Positions 8,080-22,961 of a stretch of DNA of 64,000 nt are shown one piece after another. Origin of the DNA: Deinococcus aquaticus (GTDB lineage: Bacteria > Deinococcota > Deinococci > Deinococcales > Deinococcaceae); contig NZ_CP115165.1 in NCBI RefSeq assembly GCF_028622095.1, positions 186,001 through 250,000 on the forward strand. The letters run 5' to 3'. Each line of letters begins with the position of its first letter. Positions within the stretch are counted from its first letter, which is position 1. The position numbers and the translations under genes were made by a program. Below the pieces are notes generated by a model that was not told where the DNA came from, did not search any database, and saw nothing but the letters and a program-made list of their open reading frames with translations.

Positions 8080-9836
8080 GCGCTTCCCCGAGCGGGCAGG
8101 GTCAGGGGGGCCAGGGCCGGCAGGGTCAAGGTGACGGTGGTGCCGGCCATGCCGTCCGCCCCGGACTGCACGGTCAGCGTGCCGCCCGCCCCGGCGGCGC
8201 GCTCCCGCATGCTGCGCTGCCCCAGCGTGCCGCGCCCCTGCGCCTGCGGGTCGAAGCCGCGCCCGTCATCCCGGACGGTCAGGGTCACGTGCGGTCCGTC
8301 CTGCACCAGCGACACCCACACCTGCGCGGCGCGGGCATGCTTGACCACGTTGTGCAGCGCTTCCTGCGCCACGCGGTATGCGGCGGCCTGCACGTCCGGC
8401 GCGAGGTCCGGTTCGCGGCGCAGATCGGCGTGCACCTGAAGGCCGTGCCGGGCTTCCAGGGCGTGCGCGTGCTGCGTGAGAGCCGCGATCAGGCCGCCTT
8501 CCTCCAGCGCGTCGGGGCGCAGGCTGAACAGCAGCGCCTTCATCTCGGACACGCCGCCCTCCGCGAGCCGGATGGTGTAATCCAGGCTCTGCAACGTGCG
8601 GGCCGGGTCGCGTTCCAGCGTGGCACGCGCCGTCTTGGCCCCCAGCGTGATGCCGTACAGCGCCTGCGCGACACTGTCGTGCAGTTCGCGGGCCAGCCGG
8701 GCGCGTTCCTGCTCTCCGGCGCGCGCTCCGGCCCGCTCGATCAGTTGCGCGGCGTGCAGGGCGGTGCCCGCGTGGTCCGCGATGCTCAGCAGGAACGCCA
8801 GTTCGTCCGCGCCGGGCCGCACGCCCGGACGGTAGCGGGCGCGCAGCGTGACGCCCTCCAGCGTCCCCGCCGAGGCGGGCAGCGAGACCGGCAGTACCGC
8901 CATCAGGCCCCCGTCGGGCCAGGGCAGCACGTTCGCCTCACCCGGCTGCGGCAGGGCCGTGTCCGGCACGTCCCCCACCGGCCCTGCTTCCGCGTCCGCC
9001 CAGGCATCCGAGGAACTCGACGCCCACAGCGTGCCGTCCCGGGCGTGCAGGGTGACCCGGGCGGCGGTGCTGGCCGCGCAGGCCTGGGTGGTCAGGTCGC
9101 CCAGTGTGGCGTTCAGGTCGTCGCCCAGCGCGACCCGCCCGGCGGCGCGGCGCAGCGCGATCACCTCACGTCTCGCTGCCTCGTCCCCGGCGTCCAGCGG
9201 CAGCAGGGCCGCGGCCAGCCTCGTCCACATGCGGCCCATCAGGTTCAGGACGCCCGCCGTGACGATCAGCGTGCCCAGGCCGACCAGCATCAGGCCCGCC
9301 ACGGCGACCGGACCGGGCTGCACGGTCCACTCGTTCCACACGATCGGCACGGCCGACCCCAGCGCCCACGCCGGAGCGGCCAGTCCCATCAGGGCCACGA
9401 TCATCAGCGTGACCAGCACCAGCCAGCACAGCAGCCCCAGCGGCAACTGCACCACGTGAAACAGCAGCGTCCGGTACGTCACGGGAGACGCCAGTTGCGC
9501 GCCCAGCCACGCCAGCACGCCAGCGTAGGACGCGGGAAGCCGGCGGGCGAACGAGACGCCCAGCACGCCCGCCATCCACCTCTGCACGTCCCCCAGTGCC
9601 CCCACCAGCCACACCGCGCCCACCAGCGCCGGAGCGCCGATCAGGACCGGCAGGGTCAGCAGGCCGCCCGCCACGACCACCGTCAGCAGCACGGCCACCA
9701 GCGCGCCGACCGGCAGGGTCAGCAGCACGTACGCCGCCGCGCGGTACGTGCCGGGATCGGTCATGTCACGCAGGGGGCCGCCACGCACCCCGCGTGACCC
9801 GCCCGGTTCCCGCACCGCTCCCATGACCTTCATCAT
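8076..9836 (-). CDS. sensor histidine kinase, HisKA_3 type
   Basis: A 586-residue membrane kinase. The N-terminal half has about six hydrophobic segments resembling the putative sensor domain found in Actinobacteria-type kinases, then a GAF-like region. The dimerisation helix holds the phospho-acceptor His in RLARELHDSVAQALYGI. The ATPase domain shows the N box (ALHNVVKHA) and G box (VRDDGRGFDP). The ATG at 9836 is chosen because TACGCT (minus strand, 9844-9849) lies 7 nt upstream. It heads the operon with DUF4097 and the NarL-type regulator. Confidence 0.92.
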   Translation of the reverse strand: MMKVMGAVREPGGSRGVRGGPLRDMTDPGTYRAAAYVLLTLPVGALVAVLLTVVVAGGLLTLPVLIGAPALVGAVWLVGALGDVQRWMAGVLGVSFARRLPASYAGVLAWLGAQLASPVTYRTLLFHVVQLPLGLLCWLVLVTLMIVALMGLAAPAWALGSAVPIVWNEWTVQPGPVAVAGLMLVGLGTLIVTAGVLNLMGRMWTRLAAALLPLDAGDEAARREVIALRRAAGRVALGDDLNATLGDLTTQACAASTAARVTLHARDGTLWASSSSDAWADAEAGPVGDVPDTALPQPGEANVLPWPDGGLMAVLPVSLPASAGTLEGVTLRARYRPGVRPGADELAFLLSIADHAGTALHAAQLIERAGARAGEQERARLARELHDSVAQALYGITLGAKTARATLERDPARTLQSLDYTIRLAEGGVSEMKALLFSLRPDALEEGGLIAALTQHAHALEARHGLQVHADLRREPDLAPDVQAAAYRVAQEALHNVVKHARAAQVWVSLVQDGPHVTLTVRDDGRGFDPQAQGRGTLGQRSMRERAAGAGGTLTVQSGADGMAGTTVTLTLPALAPLTLPARGSA

Positions 9837-9933
9837 GCCGCGCAGCGTAGCGCCGCGCACCCCATCCGCTCGTCCCACCAAAGGCGGAGACGCCCAGGCT
9901 GCAGGATTTCCCACGGGTTCCCTGGGTGCAGAA

Positions 9934-9965
9934 GGCGGGCCGGTCCCATAAGAGACCGGCCCGCC
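9934..9965. terminator. strong hairpin between BON-LysM gene and kinase
   Basis: GGCGGGCCGGTC / GACCGGCCCGCC, a perfect 12-bp stem with an 8-nt loop. It lies just past the stop of the BON-LysM gene on the minus strand and upstream of the kinase promoter. On the minus strand it is followed by TTCTGC, so the T tract is poor. Confidence 0.6.
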
Positions 9966-9982
9966 CTGAAGACTGCTCCGGC

Positions 9983-10720
9983 TCAGCCGGGAATGCGGAT
10001 CTTCTGCCCGACCTGGATCAGGTCCGGGTTGCTGATGTTGTTGTAGTGCGCGATTTTCTTGTACTCGGCGGCGTTGCCGTAGTACTTCTGCGCAATGGCG
10101 CCCAGGGTGTCACCAGACTTCACGGTGTACACGGTGTCACCAGTGCTGGTGTCCTTCTCCTTGACGAGTTCCTTGGCGCCCGCAGCCACGCGCAGGCCGC
10201 TGGCGTCCACGGAGGCGACGCCCTGCACTTCACGGGCCAGCTTCTCGGCGAGGCGCTGCTCGTGCTCGTTGTCCACCACGCCGCGCAGGATGACGCTCTT
10301 GCCGCTCTGAAGAACGTCGATGGGATCGTCGGCCAGTTCCACGTTGCCGCGCAGGGCTTTCAGGACGGCCTTGGCGACGCGGCTGTTGTCTTCCATCTCC
10401 TTGACTTCGGCGTCCAGCTTCTCGTCAGCGGCGCTCAGGTCGGGCGTGGTGACGGTCGCGGCGGGCGCGTCCGGGGCGGGCTGGGCGGGCGCGGCCACCT
10501 GCTGCTCGAAGGTCACGCCGCTGGTGTCGACGTTCTTCACGCCGTTGATGCCGCCGGCGACAGCGTTGATCAGGCCCACGTACCGCTCGTTGGGGACCAT
10601 GCCCGTCACGGTGACGGTGCCGCCGCGCTCCTGCACCTGGAGTCCCAGGTCCTTCAGGCGGGGCTGCTCGTTGATGGCGTCGTTGACTCGGTCAGCGGTG
10701 CTCTTTCCAAATGGCCACAT
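9983..10720 (-). CDS. BON and LysM domain protein
   Basis: A 245-residue protein with two BON domains (about residues 9-75 and 125-185, each with a GTVTVTGMV or SVILRGVV core and GV..V) and a C-terminal LysM domain (YTVKSGDTLGAIAQKYYGNAAEYKKIAHYN ... LIQVGQKIRIPG in outline). The order resembles E. coli Kbp/YgaU, a potassium-binding BON-LysM protein, with an extra BON unit. No signal peptide is seen. The ATG at 10720 (MWPFGKS) is set by TACGCT (minus strand, 10727-10732) 6 nt upstream. Confidence 0.88.
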   Translation of the reverse strand: MWPFGKSTADRVNDAINEQPRLKDLGLQVQERGGTVTVTGMVPNERYVGLINAVAGGINGVKNVDTSGVTFEQQVAAPAQPAPDAPAATVTTPDLSAADEKLDAEVKEMEDNSRVAKAVLKALRGNVELADDPIDVLQSGKSVILRGVVDNEHEQRLAEKLAREVQGVASVDASGLRVAAGAKELVKEKDTSTGDTVYTVKSGDTLGAIAQKYYGNAAEYKKIAHYNNISNPDLIQVGQKIRIPG

Positions 10721-10821
10721 GAGCCGAGCGTACACCGCCAGCAGCCGCTAACGTGAGATACCCCACGTTCCTTAAGGGCTGATCAGGATTCCCTGAGGGG
10801 TCCTTCAAGGCCACCTTTCGG

Positions 10822-12354
<1,533 letters not shown>

Positions 12355-12366
12355 CGGGAACCGGGC

Positions 12367-12843
<477 letters not shown>

Positions 12844-12889
12844 GTGAGTGGCAGTCTAGCGCGCCTGCGCCAGTCACGGGCTGTACTGG

Positions 12890-13323
<434 letters not shown>

Positions 13324-13327
<4 letters not shown>

Positions 13328-13611
13328 AGAATGGTGTCCGACACGGCGTGGAATTCCAGGGTGGGCGTGCGGCGCAGTTTCACCTGATCCGCCACCTGCC
13401 GCTGAAGGTGCCCGCGTGCGCCGCGCAGCGCGTCGAGCAGGTCGTCCATGTCGCCGGTCATGGCGCTCACGTACACCCGCGCGATGCCGTAATCGCTGGT
13501 CACGCTGATCCGCTCGACGGTCACGATCATGGGCACGCGCGGGTCCCGCAGGCCCGAGATGGCCTCGCTGAGGACGCGCGTCAGTTGCGACTGAAGCTGT
13601 TCGGGTTTCAT
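13324..13611 (-). CDS. rbfA: ribosome-binding factor A
   Basis: A 95-residue RbfA, the KH-like factor needed for late 30S maturation and cold adaptation. It starts [18 protein letters not shown] and shows the conserved [29 protein letters not shown] core. The ATG at 13611 lacks a Shine-Dalgarno sequence and is too far (48 nt) from the only good -10 to be leaderless. Instead it overlaps the stop of a 14-codon leaderless ORF by ATGA, so it is probably translated by reinitiation. The thioesterase gene follows with a GTGA overlap. Confidence 0.93.
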
Positions 13612-13652
13612 GCGCGCACCGGGGTGGCAGGCAGGCAGAGTGCGGTCAACAT
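13608..13652 (-). CDS. leaderless 14-residue leader peptide of rbfA
   Basis: A short ORF encoding [14 protein letters not shown]. Its ATG lies 6 nt after TACCAT (minus strand, 13659-13664), the spacing of leaderless genes here. Its TGA overlaps the rbfA ATG (ATGA). No SD precedes rbfA, so ribosomes loading on the 5' ATG could be delivered to rbfA. The peptide has no obvious regulatory codon run. Expression is inferred from spacing only; no clear -35 is seen. Confidence 0.5.
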   Translation of the reverse strand: MLTALCLPATPVRA

Positions 13653-13870
13653 CCGCGCATGGTAAAGCATGCCCCGGCGTGCCTGCCGGAGCGCCGTCAC
13701 GGAAGGCGGCCCGGCAGTGGCCAGGGGCGGCGGTCACGGACGTGGCACGGTCCGGTCACGGGGCGCGGCGCAGGGTAGGGGCACCCGCCTCATCCGGCCG
13801 CCGCGCAGGCAACCGGGCCGCGCAGGCAAGCAGGCCGGATACTCCCACCGGGCGGGCAGGAGGAACACCC

Positions 13871-14338
13871 ATGCGCCGAACCCCGACCCTCTCGCTGACC
13901 TCTGCACCCATGAAGTCTGCACCGATGGCCTCTGCCCCGATGAAGTCCGCGCCAACCATCCGTGCCCGCTGCCGGCCACTGCTGACCGGGGCGGCCCTGC
14001 TGGGGGCGTGCAGCGCGGCCGCGCAGGACGCCGCCCCGAATCTGGCGGCCCCTCCCCTGACGGCCCCGGTGCTGGCGGCCCCCACGCTGGCCGGGCCGCT
14101 CGCAGCGGGCTTGCAGACCATGCCGGGCACGCATGAACAGGTGTGCGCGTCGCTGGAGGCGGCCGGGTGGTCCCTGATCGCCGTGGCGTACAGTCACGGG
14201 CACGAACGGCACCTGTTCATGCTGAGCACGCCGGACGGTCACGTGCAGTACGCCCTGGTCAGCGGTACGTCGCCTGTGCAGCTGAACGTATCGACGAGTC
14301 AGCCGTCCATGCCTCACGGCAGCGTCACGGCCCACTGA
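13871..14338 (+). CDS. secreted or lipoprotein of unknown function with SAPM repeats
   Basis: A 155-residue protein not recognised. The start is preceded by CAGGAGGAA at good spacing, with GATACT at 13846-13851 as a possible -10. Residues 12-29 are a short repeat, SAPMKSAPMASAPMKSAPT, lying in front of a signal-like segment (RPLLTGAALLGACSAAAQ). LGAC could be a lipobox. The repeats supply several alternative ATG starts. The rest is Ala/Pro-rich then a globular C-terminal part (EQVCASLEAAGWSLIAVAYSHG). The repeat ahead of the signal peptide is odd. Confidence 0.65.
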   Translation: MRRTPTLSLTSAPMKSAPMASAPMKSAPTIRARCRPLLTGAALLGACSAAAQDAAPNLAAPPLTAPVLAAPTLAGPLAAGLQTMPGTHEQVCASLEAAGWSLIAVAYSHGHERHLFMLSTPDGHVQYALVSGTSPVQLNVSTSQPSMPHGSVTAH

Positions 14339-14403
14339 AAATCCCGTCTCCCCTGCTCTCTGCCCCTGCCCGGCCGGATGACGCGGCTGGGTCAGCAGCT
14401 GGG

Positions 14404-15747
14404 TCAGCGGGCGTAGCGGCGGCCGGTGTAGTCCGTGAACACGCCGATGCCGTAACTGACCTTGCGGACGCTTTCAATCACGGCCCGTCCGTTCCAGGCG
14501 ATGCCGGTCGAGCTGCCTCCGTCGAGCAGCAGGGCGTCCTGCACGCCCAGGCGGGCCATGACGCGGCCCATCTCGGTGGTCGTGAGTTTCACCTGGGTGC
14601 TGACCAGCACGAGGTCGCGGTTGCCGATCAGGCCGACGGCGCTGCGGGCCGCGCGGCCGAACAGGGCCGGGTCGCGGAAGGCGGCGCTGTAGCGGGTCAG
14701 GAGTTGCCCACGGCTGAGAATGCGGGGGCCGGTGGCGATCACGGTTTCCATGCCGACCCAGGTGGTATCCAGCGGGCGGCCCAGAAGCGGGGTGGTGCTG
14801 GCGCGGATGGTGGCGCGGTTGTCGGGCGTGATGGCCAGCGCCATGGGAATGCGGCCCCAGGTGAGCATGCGGCCCTGCATGACGATGTCCCCGGCGGGCG
14901 CGTACGTCTGCGGGTGAAAGTAACTGCCGTTGATGACGACGCGCGCGCCGCTGCTGCGGGCCAGCTGGCTGACGCGCGCGCCGCTGCCGAACGCCATGCT
15001 GGGACTGGCGAGCACCGGGGCGATCAGGGTGTTCCGGTGCCGCAGGTCCACATTTGCGACCTGAACGGGGATGTTCAGGGGCGTCAGGCGTTTGAAGGTC
15101 ACGGCGCTGTTCACGGGGCGGGGCGGGATGGGTACCGGGACGCGCGCGGGGACCAGCAGTTTCTGGCCGGGGACGATCAGCCGGGCGGTGTTCAGGCCGT
15201 TCAGGCGGCGCAGGTGATCCACGCTCAGGCGGTAGCGGGCGGCCAGCCGGGTGGGGGTGTCGCCGACGGCCATGCGCACGTAGCGGTACACGGTGCGGAC
15301 CTCGGAGGTCGCGGGTCTGGACGGCGCGGCGGTCTGCGGGGGGAGTTTCAGAACCTGACCGGGCCGGATGACGCTGCTGCGCAGGCTGTTCCCGGCTTTC
15401 AGGGCGGCGACGCTCACACCGTAGCGGCGCGCGATCAGGCTCAGGGTGTCGCCCCTGCTCACGGTGTGCCGCCCGGCGGGCGCGGCGGAAACGGAAGCGC
15501 TTCCGGTGACGCGAAGCACCTGCCCGGCGCGGATGATGTCGCCCTTCAGGCCGTTCAGGGCGCGCAGCCGGTTCACGCTGACGCCGCTACGCCGCGAGAT
15601 GAGAAAGAGGGTGTCGCCGGATTTCACGGTGACAGTGGCGGGGGCAGTAGACGGAGCAGCGCCGGCCACGCCGGTCAGGGTCAGGCCAGTCACGATCGGG
15701 CCAGTCACGCTGCCGAGGGTCAGGAAGGTCAGGAGAAGTCGGCGCAT
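14404..15747 (-). CDS. triple LysM phosphodiester glycosidase-like protein
   Basis: A 447-residue exported protein. A signal peptide (residues 1-29) is followed by three LysM domains at about 38-82, 92-136 and 155-198, each with a GDTLFLIS, GDTLSLIA or GDTPTRLA core and a PGQ-[LV] end. These bind peptidoglycan. The C-terminal 220 residues form a NAGPA/phosphodiester glycosidase domain, with VVINGSYF and the conserved DALLLDGGSSTGIAWNG. It probably acts on cell-wall glycans. The ATG at 15747 starts the signal peptide; the SD is weak. Confidence 0.87.
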   Translation of the reverse strand: MRRLLLTFLTLGSVTGPIVTGLTLTGVAGAAPSTAPATVTVKSGDTLFLISRRSGVSVNRLRALNGLKGDIIRAGQVLRVTGSASVSAAPAGRHTVSRGDTLSLIARRYGVSVAALKAGNSLRSSVIRPGQVLKLPPQTAAPSRPATSEVRTVYRYVRMAVGDTPTRLAARYRLSVDHLRRLNGLNTARLIVPGQKLLVPARVPVPIPPRPVNSAVTFKRLTPLNIPVQVANVDLRHRNTLIAPVLASPSMAFGSGARVSQLARSSGARVVINGSYFHPQTYAPAGDIVMQGRMLTWGRIPMALAITPDNRATIRASTTPLLGRPLDTTWVGMETVIATGPRILSRGQLLTRYSAAFRDPALFGRAARSAVGLIGNRDLVLVSTQVKLTTTEMGRVMARLGVQDALLLDGGSSTGIAWNGRAVIESVRKVSYGIGVFTDYTGRRYAR

Positions 15748-15957
15748 GGCGTCACACCTGAACACAGTGAAGGCCGCCGCGTGTGAACGGTCCCTGACGC
15801 GAAGTTCATGCGGGCCCCCCAGATCACGGGGGCCACGGGGCGGATGGGAGGCGCGGCACGGAGCGCCGCGACTGTTCTGGCGGAAGTCCGTCATGCCCTC
15901 ACCCTGGCACGGGGGCTCTGCCACGCCTCTGACCGCAGCAGACAACCCGGGCGCGCG

Positions 15958-16440
15958 TCAGCTGCCGGGCGTACTGCCGGGGAACACCGCGACCCGCCCG
16001 ATCATGTACGCGCAGCCGTACAGGAACAGGGTGGCAACCGGCAGCAGGCGCAGGCCCACGCGGTGCTCGATCAGGCGGCCCCGGACCAGTACTTCGATCA
16101 CATACAGGCTGATGACACACAGGCCCGCGTACATCCAGTGCTCCCAGTCACGGCTGGGATCTACCGGGAAGCCGTACTTGCTGACCCCCTCTCCGGCATC
16201 GGTGGCGCTCGGGACCTTCGCGCCGCCCAACGCCAGAATCACGCCCGTCACGGCCGGCAGGAGCGTCAGCACCCACGTGACCCGTAACCAGAGCATGAAT
16301 CCCCCACCGATCCGCATTTTCACGGCGGGCGCGATACTCCACACGAACAGCACCAGGGTCGCCAGTGCATACGGCGTGGGAAACAGCTGAGCGAGGCCGC
16401 TATTGAACTGATACCCGTGAATCAGGCGAAGGAACTCCAT
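15958..16440 (-). CDS. four-helix membrane protein, unknown function
   Basis: A 160-residue integral membrane protein with about four hydrophobic helices (ALATLVLFVWSIAPAV, WLRVTWVLTLLPAVTGVILAL, WMYAGLCVISLYVIEVLV, LLPVATLFLYGCAYMIGRV). It is not recognised as a named family. TACGCT (minus strand, 16447-16452) lies 6 nt before the ATG, so it has its own leaderless transcript despite following the VWA gene on the same strand. Confidence 0.75.
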   Translation of the reverse strand: MEFLRLIHGYQFNSGLAQLFPTPYALATLVLFVWSIAPAVKMRIGGGFMLWLRVTWVLTLLPAVTGVILALGGAKVPSATDAGEGVSKYGFPVDPSRDWEHWMYAGLCVISLYVIEVLVRGRLIEHRVGLRLLPVATLFLYGCAYMIGRVAVFPGSTPGS

Positions 16441-16505
16441 ACCCGCAGCGTAGCGCGCCGCTCAGGGGCTGATGGGTAATGGCCAGTCACGTTCGCGCGG
16501 CGGGT

Positions 16506-16524
16506 CAGTCACGCGGCGTGACTG
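16506..16524. promoter_or_regulatory. 19-bp perfect palindrome, candidate operator or weak terminator
   Basis: CAGTCACGCGGCGTGACTG, perfect 9-bp arms around one central base. It sits between the VWA gene stop and the promoter of the membrane protein gene, about 54 bp upstream of its -10. No T tract follows on either strand, so an operator is as likely as a terminator. Confidence 0.4.
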
Positions 16525-16556
16525 TCCCCGGCAACCCCACCCAGTCTGCTTGCCCG

Positions 16557-18617
<2,061 letters not shown>

Positions 18618-18761
18618 CGGCCTTCTATTTTGAGGCCTGCGGCGCAGGCTGTGTGCACGGGGCGTGCGTGGCCCCGGGGGCGTGGGTGGCCGCGCGCCGT
18701 GCGGGGGCGGCCCAGACGGTGTTTCCGCCGGGCTGGGCAGGGGCACGAGTTCCCAGGAATA

Positions 18762-20908
<2,147 letters not shown>

Positions 20909-20941
20909 TTGAAGTAGATTGACCTTAAATTTAGCACCTTC

Positions 20942-20967
20942 ACGCCGGACTGTTAACAGTCCGGCGT
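20942..20967 (+). terminator. gyrB terminator hairpin
   Basis: ACGCCGGACTG-TTAA-CAGTCCGGCGT, an 11-bp perfect stem with a 4-nt loop, 34 nt after the gyrB stop and just before the convergent protease gene. The T tract is broken (TATGCTATTT). Confidence 0.75.
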
Positions 20968-20971
20968 TATG

Positions 20972-22948
20972 CTATTTACACAATTCTGATATTTGAGATG
21001 AATTCAAGCGTCCTTTTGAAAAATCTACTATATTGATATTTTCTTTATTCCCAGAACCAATATCTGTTTTTCGGGATATGAATGTAGCTATTTTATCTCT
21101 ACTGGCACGGCAGTCTTCAGGTAGCTGAGTAAGGGTATTTGCCAGGGCCGCAGTCACGTAAGGAACGGAAAATGATGTTCCCAGATGAGGCATAGATGCG
21201 GGATCTCCATAAATGTCCAAAGCGGGAGCATATGTCTGAGCTTCATATTTTTTAGGAAGGGCAGTTGCACCATTGTCAAAAAAGTCTACCAATTGCATCT
21301 TTTCATTAATAAATAGACCGCCAACATTGATCATTCGACTGTAAGAAATTGCATCGTAGGCAGGGTACTGACGTTGGTCAATAAACCCCGAAGCTTCAGG
21401 GCTGACTGGTTGAATCTTATACCGATCAGCATTTCCATTAGCAACAACAATCCAGACACCATTTTTCATTGCACTTTTTAGCACTCTATCCATTAGAGAT
21501 GATCTAATGGTATACGTCATACTAAGGTTAACAACAACATGCCGCCCTGTCGATATCCGATGGAGAATGGCATCGCAAATAACCTGTGCAGTTCTCGCGA
21601 GTGAGCAATCGCTTAACTGACATGCACTAAGTTGACGCACTGCAACATTTTGGTTTACCAGCTTGGAGATGTTTCTTGCTATGATAGAGCCATGGCCACT
21701 TATAGTATAAATTTTACTACTATCTTTTACTTGATTAACAAAAGAGTCGGTTACTATTCCATTATTATCAATACGGCTCGTGTCTATCACAAATACATCA
21801 ACCTCTTTGCTGCCCTTATTAGGCGATCCGGAAATACCCATATAATATTCGGCACTTTCCATCACTAAGTCACTTTTTTCTAAAAGGTGAATCAGTTTAT
21901 TTTTTCCCAATAGCTCACTATAATCCGCAGTACCAGTGAATGGTTCAGTCGTGGGAGCCGGGGAACCAGCGCCTATTATCTCAGGGAAATTACTATAAAA
22001 TGAGCCGTACGAAATATCAACACTGAAATCAGCAAAAGGCTTTTGGCAAGTTTCGTCTATATCATCAAAATCTACATTGATGGTATTTGGAGAATAATTC
22101 ATGGGGTATATTGCATTTAGTAAAGATGGCCTTCTATAATTATTTTCGACTTTCGACTTTAGCTCTTTTTCTAGCGGACCGTCGAGATTAAGTCGATCAA
22201 TTCCGATCTTTATTTGAGCGATTTCACTTGATATGTCCAAATCAAACCTACCGTTTCTGATTAGGATGGGATAAAAAAGGTATCCTTCCTCCATAAGTCC
22301 GCTAAAATCTTGCCTAATCTGCTCGACCTCTTGTACTTCTGTCACTATTTCTGGACCAGTATATCTTTTATAAAAATTGTTTTTAATCTTATTCAATTTC
22401 AGAGAGTATTGGCGCATTATCTCCATATATTTTTCTTTGTCCTTTAAATCCAAACTTTTGAATCGATCAGCTAAAATCAAGAAAGGTTGTCTATATTTGC
22501 TATCTGAGTTAACAGGCAAAAATATATTATTGCTCTCATCGATATATATGATAGGTAACATATTTGTTTTTTCCACTTCGAATATAGTACGGTCATATTG
22601 GGTAAAAATAGAACTGTGCTCTCGATCAATAATTTTTATTTCATATGGAGCGGAAACTACTAACTCGTCTTCGACAAGAGATATCGAATATGACCCAGGA
22701 ACGAGCGTCTCTGGCAATTTACATAACCATCTTCCAATTATATCAGCATCAGCACGGCATTCTATTTTTCTCAATCCGGTTTTTATTGACAATTCCAGTT
22801 TCTTTGTATTCTTTTGATTCAAAAGGATTTCCATTGTAGATCCCGGATAAATCCACTTAGGCTCTATTCCATCGACCCTTACTACATATTGGGCCGTAGC
22901 GGTACATGTCGCCATAAAAGAGATCGCAAGAAGAAGATTTCTACACAT
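20972..22948 (-). CDS. secreted subtilisin-like (S8) serine protease, AT-rich copy
   Basis: A 658-residue exported protease. Signal peptide residues 1-19; a beta-rich TIG/Ig-like N-terminal domain (about 20-110); a helical linker; then an S8 domain with the triad D389 (VFVIDTS), H419 (ISGHGS) and S592 (LGTSFSVPYV), plus the oxyanion Asn504 (VVANGN). It follows the regulator gene by 13 nt with GAGGAG before the ATG, so it forms an operon with it. Codon use is strikingly AT-rich compared with all neighbours. The second protease (25426-27099) has the same architecture. Confidence 0.85.
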   Translation of the reverse strand: MCRNLLLAISFMATCTATAQYVVRVDGIEPKWIYPGSTMEILLNQKNTKKLELSIKTGLRKIECRADADIIGRWLCKLPETLVPGSYSISLVEDELVVSAPYEIKIIDREHSSIFTQYDRTIFEVEKTNMLPIIYIDESNNIFLPVNSDSKYRQPFLILADRFKSLDLKDKEKYMEIMRQYSLKLNKIKNNFYKRYTGPEIVTEVQEVEQIRQDFSGLMEEGYLFYPILIRNGRFDLDISSEIAQIKIGIDRLNLDGPLEKELKSKVENNYRRPSLLNAIYPMNYSPNTINVDFDDIDETCQKPFADFSVDISYGSFYSNFPEIIGAGSPAPTTEPFTGTADYSELLGKNKLIHLLEKSDLVMESAEYYMGISGSPNKGSKEVDVFVIDTSRIDNNGIVTDSFVNQVKDSSKIYTISGHGSIIARNISKLVNQNVAVRQLSACQLSDCSLARTAQVICDAILHRISTGRHVVVNLSMTYTIRSSLMDRVLKSAMKNGVWIVVANGNADRYKIQPVSPEASGFIDQRQYPAYDAISYSRMINVGGLFINEKMQLVDFFDNGATALPKKYEAQTYAPALDIYGDPASMPHLGTSFSVPYVTAALANTLTQLPEDCRASRDKIATFISRKTDIGSGNKENINIVDFSKGRLNSSQISELCK

Positions 22949-22961
22949 AAGACTCCTCAGT

